Part shown: positions 56,981 through 64,000 of the stretch, piece by piece
Numbering within the stretch: the stretch's first letter is position 1
Layout of the letters: the number at the start of each line of letters is the position of its first letter
Assembly: GCF_000002985.6 (NCBI RefSeq)
Contig: NC_003280.10
Location: 7,560,501 to 7,624,500 of the forward strand
Direction of reading: 5' to 3'
Length of the DNA: 64,000 nt
Origin: Caenorhabditis elegans
Taxonomy: Eukaryota; Nematoda; Chromadorea; Rhabditida; Rhabditidae
Translations under genes and position numbers: made by a program
Notes under the pieces: generated by a model
What the model saw: the letters and a program-made list of their open reading frames with translations, nothing else
Told to the model about the DNA's origin: nothing
Database searches by the model: none

Positions 56981-57745
56981 GAACGTCTTCCTTGTCTCCA
57001 TGTTTTCCTCTGTTTTGTGACTGTGTTTTTCTTTCTATGTCCAAATTTTCTTAGCCCCCGACTTCCACTCTTCTCATACTTCTAAATTTCCCTGAAAAAT
57101 GCCAAACGAGAAGCGGTTGCTGTTATTTTTGACAGCATCATAGAAGATGATTTTCTTCAATTCGTCTCCTGTAACTTATCCAGTAGAATCTCGATGAGCA
57201 TGATTCCAGAATTTTTTAATTGTTTCGTATAGAATTTCGATAAGCAGGGCAGTTTATAGTTTCTCATCTGTTTTCGAATTTTTATCGAATAATCCCCTCG
57301 AAAATTTTTAAAAGTTCATCCAAATTAACTATCATTCTTTTCAATGACACCTCCTCTTTAACATTTTCGTCGTCGTTTTTATTTTCTTTTTTATCCCAAA
57401 ACGTGTTTATAGTCCGGATACACCGTTACGTAATGCGCCTTCTCCTTTCCCATGGTTCTTTTTATAATTATATAATAGGTGTTGTATAGCACAACCAACT
57501 ACATCCCGAGTCGCTTGTTTCTTCATTTGCTGCTCAAAAATACCGACCAGTTTGTTTTTCTTCTTTCCTTTTTTTTGTGCTTTTCTGCCTTCACACATCC
57601 ATTTCCCATTTTAAACTGTTTTCTCATCCACTACGTTTTGTGTCTCCCTCCTCCTTTCTCCAGAACAACTCTGTATTTTAATTTTTCTACATATTGTTGT
57701 TATATATTTGCGATCCAAAACAATAAAGGTGTGATATAAAAAATT
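56981..57745 (+). other. cdc-42: cdc-42 3' untranslated region
   Basis: About 750 nt from the stop codon to just past AATAAA at 57722. This is long for this species, which leaves room for post-transcriptional control. It ends about 270 nt before the stop codon of the convergent CYRI-like gene. Confidence 0.6.
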
Positions 57746-58013
57746 AAGATGTTTATAAAAGATCTTGAAAAGTATACAAGTGGGTGTTGTAGAAAAAGAA
57801 GAACCGGAACCATAAGGCATTGAGAAAAATAATTAATGAGTGGGTGAATTGGAACGAAAAATAATTATTATCACTGACAAAAAGTACTGTTTGACGAGGA
57901 GAGGAACATAATCACCGTGTATGAGGAAATGGGCTTCAACTAGAAACGATAAGAGAACATAAAATAGAGGCAAGGATGACTAGAATTAATGAACAAATTG
58001 ACAAAAAATGAAA

Positions 58014-60024
58014 TTATTTCACTTCAATCAAATGACGAAGAGATTTTGGAGTACTTGAATCATTATAATGTTTTGTTGTGAAACGAAGACCAGCAAGTAG
58101 ACAATCAGACTGAAAATAAAACAATTAATATGGGTTGCTCAATTTTATTCTAATTTTTATTATGGAAGCGCAGAAAAATGCTCATTTTGAAAGCGCGTTT
58201 GCAATCGCGCTTTACGGACAAACTGTTGGGTCTCGTTAGGTATTCGCAGAAAACTAGAAATTCGAACATGTTCAAACATTTTTCGTCTGCTTTAAATGCT
58301 TTCCGCTATTCTTTTAAATTAATTTCAGTCCGAAATTGATGAATTAAAATTTATAAACGAAAAAAAAATTCGATTTTCATTGTCACATGCATTTTTAAAA
58401 TAATAATTTTGAAACAAAAATCATTAAAAACAACTTCAAATTGTATGAATTAATGCTGTCAATTCCTAACGAGACTCATAGTTTGGCGTTGGAGCGAGCT
58501 TGCCCCTTCATTTCATTTTTCTGCGTCCCCATAATGTTTGGAAAACGATATAAGCAATTTTCGCTCTACTACACGAAAACTCTAAATATGAAAAACGCTT
58601 ACCTGTTCAGGAGTGGTATTTAGTTTGATCAACCTGACAACATCTCTCATATCAATTGATGAGTTTGACACGAATGCACCATTTTGATCTACGTGATCGA
58701 ATAATATTACAAGGCCAGTCATCACTCGACAGCAAAGATGTTTCGATGAATCTGTCAGTCGTGCCAGACATTCGTCATTTGCTAACATGAATCGGCAAAC
58801 GCTGAAAATTTTAATACAATTTTATTTTACCGTAACTCATCATATCGTAACTCATGACTGATCAGTGAAAAAAGTAGTTGAAAATCACTATTAAAGTGCA
58901 AAAATGACCAAGAACTTTCCAAAAAAAGTTAATGTTTCATTTGCAGTGAAAAAGAAGATCAATTCATAATTTTGGAAGTATTTTTGAAAGATTTGTCAGA
59001 TTTCCAAAACGTTGACTGAAACTTTTCATAACACTAAAAATTATTTAATCACGATATTTAAAAGATTTCCATTTTCTTGCTTGTGTTCCATAAATTGCGG
59101 ATGGAGTTTACGATATATTCCAAAAGTATGTTTTTCAGTTTAATTTATAGAAAACTCACTTGATAATTGTTACAAAAACATCAGTTGTATTGTTAATTGG
59201 CAAGCTTTGATGTGTCTGCATGTACGAATCTACACCATTACAAAGTGCTTTTAACATTGGATTTCCTTCACAAAGAAACATTTGAACTTGTGGTAATTCG
59301 GGAACTCCTTGGTCTCTACAAATTTAAAATTATATTAGATTGTTTCAAATAAATTAAATACTTACTCAAAATCCTGATAAACAATATGTTTTGCTCGTCG
59401 GTAATAACTGTAATCATTTGTTATCTGGGCGGTTCTCATCTGAAATTAAATTTTTTTCTTTAATTGGAAAAGTGGAATTCATACTTTTACGACATCAAAG
59501 TCCAATACAAATCCAATTAATCGTGCAAACTGTTTGGCAATTGATTGTTTATTTGCAAGTTGTTCTTCGAGAGGTAATGGGCCAGATGATAATTCCCATA
59601 GAATTATTGGTACGATTTTTTCAATTTTTGCAACATGTTCATAGTAGGAACATGTTCTGGCAACAAATGGTTCAAGCTTTGTCATTAAAACTTTTAAAGC
59701 TTGAGTATCACTGTCATTTTTTAATTGATTTCTTTCTGCATAGCAACCTGAAAATTGATGTTACAAGTCTACTAAAAAATAAAAATCTAACGTACCATTT
59801 CCATAACTTGATACATCAGCAAGTACTAAATCACAATCATTTAATACTTCTTCAGCCATATTATATATTTCCCTTTCTTCATCTGTTGGTTGTGCATTTT
59901 CAAAATCCACAAAAATCTCGACCCATTTTGAATTATCATCTGCTGTTGATCGTATAATTGATCGTATCATCTCAAGACAAGATGCATCAGATTCTCGAAT
60001 ATTCGACGGCATTCTGCGAATCAT
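58014..60024 (-). CDS. CYRI (FAM49)-type Rac1-binding protein
   Basis: At least six exons (60024-59796, 59747-59485, 59439-59366, then exons near 59320-59160, 58803-58605 and 58109-58014) encode about 330 residues. Blocks match vertebrate CYRI-A/B closely: FVDFENAQPTDEEREIYN, LANKQSIAKQFARLIGFVLD, TNDYSYYRRA, LPINNTTDVF, CRVMTGLVILFDHVDQNGAF and GLRFTTKHYND. CYRI proteins bind active Rac1 and limit Scar/WAVE-driven actin growth at the cell edge. In vertebrates the protein starts Met-Gly and is myristoylated; here the N-terminus is longer (MIRRMPSNIRESDASCLEM) and has no Gly2, so membrane targeting should differ unless another first exon exists. The start at 60024 or 60012 is uncertain. It converges on cdc-42. 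Confidence 0.9.
58159..58535. repeat. Inverted-repeat element in the last CYRI-gene intron
   Basis: The left end ATTATGGAAGCGCAGAAAAA mirrors the right end TTTTTCTGCGTCCCCATAAT. Inside, GGGTCTCGTTAGGTATT on the left matches AATTCCTAACGAGACTC on the right. Arms are about 110 nt with a central spacer of about 150 nt. It is a small nonautonomous element, unrelated to the other two families in the window. Confidence 0.8.
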
Positions 60025-63000
60025 TAAGCTGAGTATTGAATAGTATTTTAGAAGTGAAAGTTGGAAAATAAAAAGAAAATAAGCGTATAATTACACGATG
60101 ATCACATGAAGATTATAAGATGCCGGAGAAAAGTAGTTGAAATGGGGGAAAATGGAAAACAAAAAAACTGGGAATCTTGAAAACAAGTACCATCTGGAGT
60201 TGAAAGGGAATGAAATCAAAGTGTTCGAAGGAGAATCTTAAAAATGGCAGCTGGACGATAGCCGGACAAAAAAGCTGGGGAAAGATGCACCTGGTACAAA
60301 TTGCAGCTGTTTCAGAAATTGCTGCGAGTAAAGTAAAAAGGTCAGTGCTCTTGGTGCACTTTAAATCTAATTTTAAAAAAATTGTCTTGGTACATATATA
60401 ATTATCCAAAATGACAAAAATGAATTTTTAGATTTTTGAATAATAATGAATTTAGGTTAATTTTCGAAAACTTGGACTTTCTGACAATGAGAAGTTTAAA
60501 ACAGTACTGCAACACCTGGGATGTTGGAACAAATATAATTTAAATATAACAAAATATGAACTCGTATCTACGAAAATTAAAACAAAAAATATAACTTTGG
60601 CATTTGGACATTTTAGCACCATAAGACGGTAATATTTGTCGCGTCTAAAATTTAAAAGATTTCAAAACTTATAGTCAGATACCATGGCTACACTATCAAT
60701 TGTGAAAAACCAAAAACTGTCTGTCAGCTAGATAAGTATTTTGAATGAGAACCGAAATTGTGTGGGTGTGAAGCAAAGAAGAAAAAAGGTAACCGAACAG
60801 ATTGGACTTGTAAAATGCAAACATATTGGGTGGCCGGTGTTTGAATTGTGTACATATATATCGGCAGCAGTGCGCGGGAATGCATTTCCTAGTGGATGTT
60901 GTCCGCAAAAATGAAATGGAAGAAAAATAGAAGAAGCCATTGGAAAGAAGACTATAAGAAGTGCACAGCTCGTTGTGCGCCGAAACAAAATGGCTCATGG
61001 ATACAAAATGCGTGAAGAGCAGGAAATTGGTGCTGTTGGCTCACTATTGCTTTTACTTGTTTTATAAAAATGACCAAAAGAGAGTGAGAGGGAGCCTTGA
61101 GACAATGCTTGGGTCATTTTGAAATGAAAGGAAATTAGGGGAAAATGGGTGAAAATGGTGGACGCACGATGCGGTCATAAACGGGCCGGCGACGTGAGGA
61201 AAAGTGAAAAGTTGTTTATGGATGAAGACGTCGTCCTTACGGAAATTGAAGAGAGAGAGAGACTCTTTGGAAGTGTCACACGGAAAAGAATGAATTGGAA
61301 TAGAACACGAGAAAAGACATGATTAGAGAGAAAGAAAGAAGAAGAGATACTTACCAAGTTGTGACCTTGGACAAATGGATTTTAACAAAAACAATATTTA
61401 CGGATTCTGAAAAATTTTCAATTTTGGGTACAATTTTCAGGAAAATTTATACTTTTGATGTAAAAGACAAGCAGAAATTCTTCCAAAAAGGAGCTTTGAA
61501 TATTCCGATCGTTTTTTTTAATCAAAAAACAATTATTTCAAAACTTTTCAGAAAAAAATAGATATGCAAATATTTTTATTATCAGCAATTGTAGAATTTG
61601 AACCCTTGATTACAAAATTTCCTAGAAAAAAGTATTTGTTTCAAACGGAGTAAGTGATACGAATAAATTGCAGCAGGTATCTAGAAAACCTGCGACTGGA
61701 AATGTTTTTTTTTCCAATCATAAATTGTTTATGGAACGAGAAAACGGGACAACCTTGTGATATAGATTTTTCGTAAAAATTGAAAAATATATATGTGCAG
61801 CAAAAAAAAATAAATGAAATTTAATCTGAAGGCGTGATGCTTCCGATATATTCAACGGCACCCGTTTTTTCTTTGCTTTGGTTTTTTTGTGACTACTCCA
61901 GAAAAGCGATAAGATCTAAGAAAAAAGAATAAAAGAATAGGTGAAAAGGAGAAATAGGTTGTTGACAAAGTGTCAAAACGTTCCGAAATGAGAGACATGA
62001 GAAATAGGTAGCACAAATCAAAAAAAAATAAAAGTAAAAAAAAAACAGAGCGGCTTTGGGGTGGTGACACAAATTGGAGCAAATAGAAAATTTGAAAAAA
62101 AAACGGCCGAGGAAAGGAAAAAAGAGAGAATGAGCCCAATGACAACAAGCAATTGGATTGTTATTCTGAAGACTAAACAGAAATTGAATCATGCATTATT
62201 CATTTAACTCTCTTTTATTTTTTCTAAAATTTTCATTTTTTGTTCTTTAACATTAGTGCGGAATTTTTATAGAAAAAGTTAAAGATTTAGCAAATCAACT
62301 GCTCAATTTTTGTAGAATCCATTTTGAAAAAAGTAACTCGGAGTATGGAAATAAATTAGCTACCAAAATAAATATTGATACCAAAACTTGAGAACAAAAA
62401 GCTCTAATTTTAGAACACTTCGAGCAAAACACAAAACCCATAAAACTCAGTGAGCATTCCAATGATTAATGAAAACTATGTATAGCTCTAGGACTGAGCC
62501 AAAAGTGGAAACAAAAGCAAATAAAAATCGAATTATGTCCTGTGCCAGATGGTGTCGATTTACAAGCTGTAGAGTGAGAGGGTACTCTGGAAGGAAAGGG
62601 AAATCCAACTGAATTGGCAACACTTATCTGGAGGAGTAAGAGGAGGAAAAGCTGAAGATGAGCGAAACGACTTGAAAATTTGATATCAATGGGGAACATA
62701 TGTCGACGAGATGTGAAGGATTAGAGAGATTTGAGAGAGAGAAACAAAATGACAATTTGTTTTCGATTGATGATTGGGCATTGAAATGAAACAAGGCTAT
62801 GAGTAAAAGTTCGCTTTTGTTGCATGTGTCATGAGATGTAATAGACATAGAGAGATACACACACAAAAGTACCGACTACGATGACTAATAAATTGTATTG
62901 ACTAATGGAAGTTCACTACATCTTATTCTAGGTTTCTTATTTTCATTATTTCAATTAGTTTACAGTTCTTTTTCATAAATTATAAAAGCTTTTATCACGT

Positions 63001-64000
63001 CGTGAAAGAAAGTGGTGATAGCCTCAAGAGATCTGGACTATGGCACCGCGAGCACCAACAGAGAGATAGTGAAAGGAAGAAGAGGAATAGAAAGAGAGCA
63101 ACTTCCGAGACATTCTGCGTCTCTACAACTCATAAACTATCTCCGCACTGTCTATCAGTTGACATGTTGTGCCAGTCACTCTGCGTCGCAAAGCACTGTA
63201 TTGTGTTTCACACGCCGCCGCCGCGATCCTCTTGGTCTGGGAGTCAAACAAGTGCGGAATTGAGATTAAGGAACAAAATGGTGGATGATGACAATGATAA
63301 ATGATTTAAATGTCCGATTGGAGAACGGAAGGTTTGAGGAAATACTTTTGGAATGTACACTGTTATCAGTAGAATATTATTTGTTTTTTGGAGCTATAGA
63401 AATTTTTGAAAAAGTTTTTTACAGCCGGAGCCTTGCCAGTAAGAGATTTTGTATAAACGCAATCATATTATCATGATGCATACAAAAACAATACGACACT
63501 AATCAATTACAAAATTACAGAAGTTTCGCAGTTTGATTTACTCAACATTCGTTTACTGTAGGTACAGTTTTCTAATGGAAAAATTGTGAAATCAAGTACA
63601 CACACACAAACACAGGAAAAAGAAGATATTAGTCAGGTGAAATGACCAGTAGAGAGCAAAGAGAAGGTGAGACACAAGAAGCATGACTCTGCGTGGACAT
63701 ATGTCCTCACTCTTTTTCAAATATTTGACCACGTTCATAACACGGGAGGGAGGGGCTCTTTTATGCTTTTGCTTCCGCTCTCGGAAATTAGTCGGTCGCT
63801 TTTCTCATTGATTTTATGGTTGATCGAATGAATGAATCTTGCGATTCTAAATGTCACATAAGCCTGCGCGTTGCGGCACACATGGCTGGAAAGCATATGG
63901 CATATTACGGATGGCGGTGCGCGAAAATAAATGAGTGAGAGCGGAGGGCGAAACCAGTGAAAACAGCAGCAGCCAGCATTCTCACCTGATTTATGACTGT
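60025..64000. other. Right-hand gene-free region
   Basis: Nearly 4 kb with no exon I can support. Purine-rich runs (GAAAGAAAGAAGAAGAG near 61330, AGAGAGAGAGA near 61250) and AT-rich sequence dominate. It holds the promoter of the CYRI-like gene on its left edge and perhaps distal or 5' untranslated exons of that gene or of a neighbour beyond the window. Confidence 0.45.

Noticed and set aside
63002-63476. Overlapping plus-strand open frames near the right edge
   Set aside because: No recognisable domain, no signal peptide and no exon join; possibly 5' untranslated sequence of a gene beyond the window, but unsupported.

Overview
This window is nuclear DNA of a nematode, almost certainly Caenorhabditis elegans (chromosome II by my recollection of where mks-3, syd-1, pgam-5, npp-21 and cdc-42 lie). 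It is AT-rich. Genes are broken by many short introns with GT...TTTTCAG borders, several start codons sit just after an SL1-type trans-splice acceptor, and recognisable products are C. elegans-like orthologues. All coordinates for multi-exon genes run from start codon to stop codon and include introns; exon joins were worked out by hand from splice consensus and frame continuity.

Left part (1-25 kb): a divergent pair of small secreted proteins with a galectin-like look shares a 171-bp promoter. An unusually long gene-poor stretch of about 8 kb follows, ahead of a single-pass EGF-repeat membrane protein. Next come a 1.46-kb inverted-repeat element, a tandem duplicate pair of secreted proteins with shared intron positions, a cysteine-rich surface protein, and the ciliary transition-zone gene mks-3 on the minus strand, then a second diverged copy of the inverted-repeat element.

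Middle (25-48 kb): the minus-strand synaptic scaffold gene syd-1 spans almost 9 kb with PDZ, C2 and RhoGAP-like domains; its GAP domain has valine where the catalytic arginine should be. pgam-5 (minus) and npp-21, the TPR nucleoporin gene (plus), are divergent. A complete secreted-protein gene lies antisense inside one npp-21 intron.

Right part (48-64 kb): a lipase-related gene carries two copies of a small inverted-repeat transposon in its introns and one intron without a proper AG acceptor. A zinc-finger gene (minus) and a one-Ig-domain secreted protein gene (plus) are divergent with overlapping start codons. cdc-42 is followed by a convergent gene for a CYRI/FAM49-type Rac-binding protein. 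The last 4 kb show no gene.

Three genes (syd-1, cdc-42, the CYRI homologue) act in or around Rho/Rac GTPase signalling, but they have separate promoters and nothing indicates an operon. The most notable observations are the two related long inverted repeats, the small inverted-repeat family clustered in and near lipase introns, the divergent overlapping start codons, the non-AG acceptor of the lipase gene, the GC splice donor of pgam-5, and the CYRI homologue without the usual N-terminal glycine.
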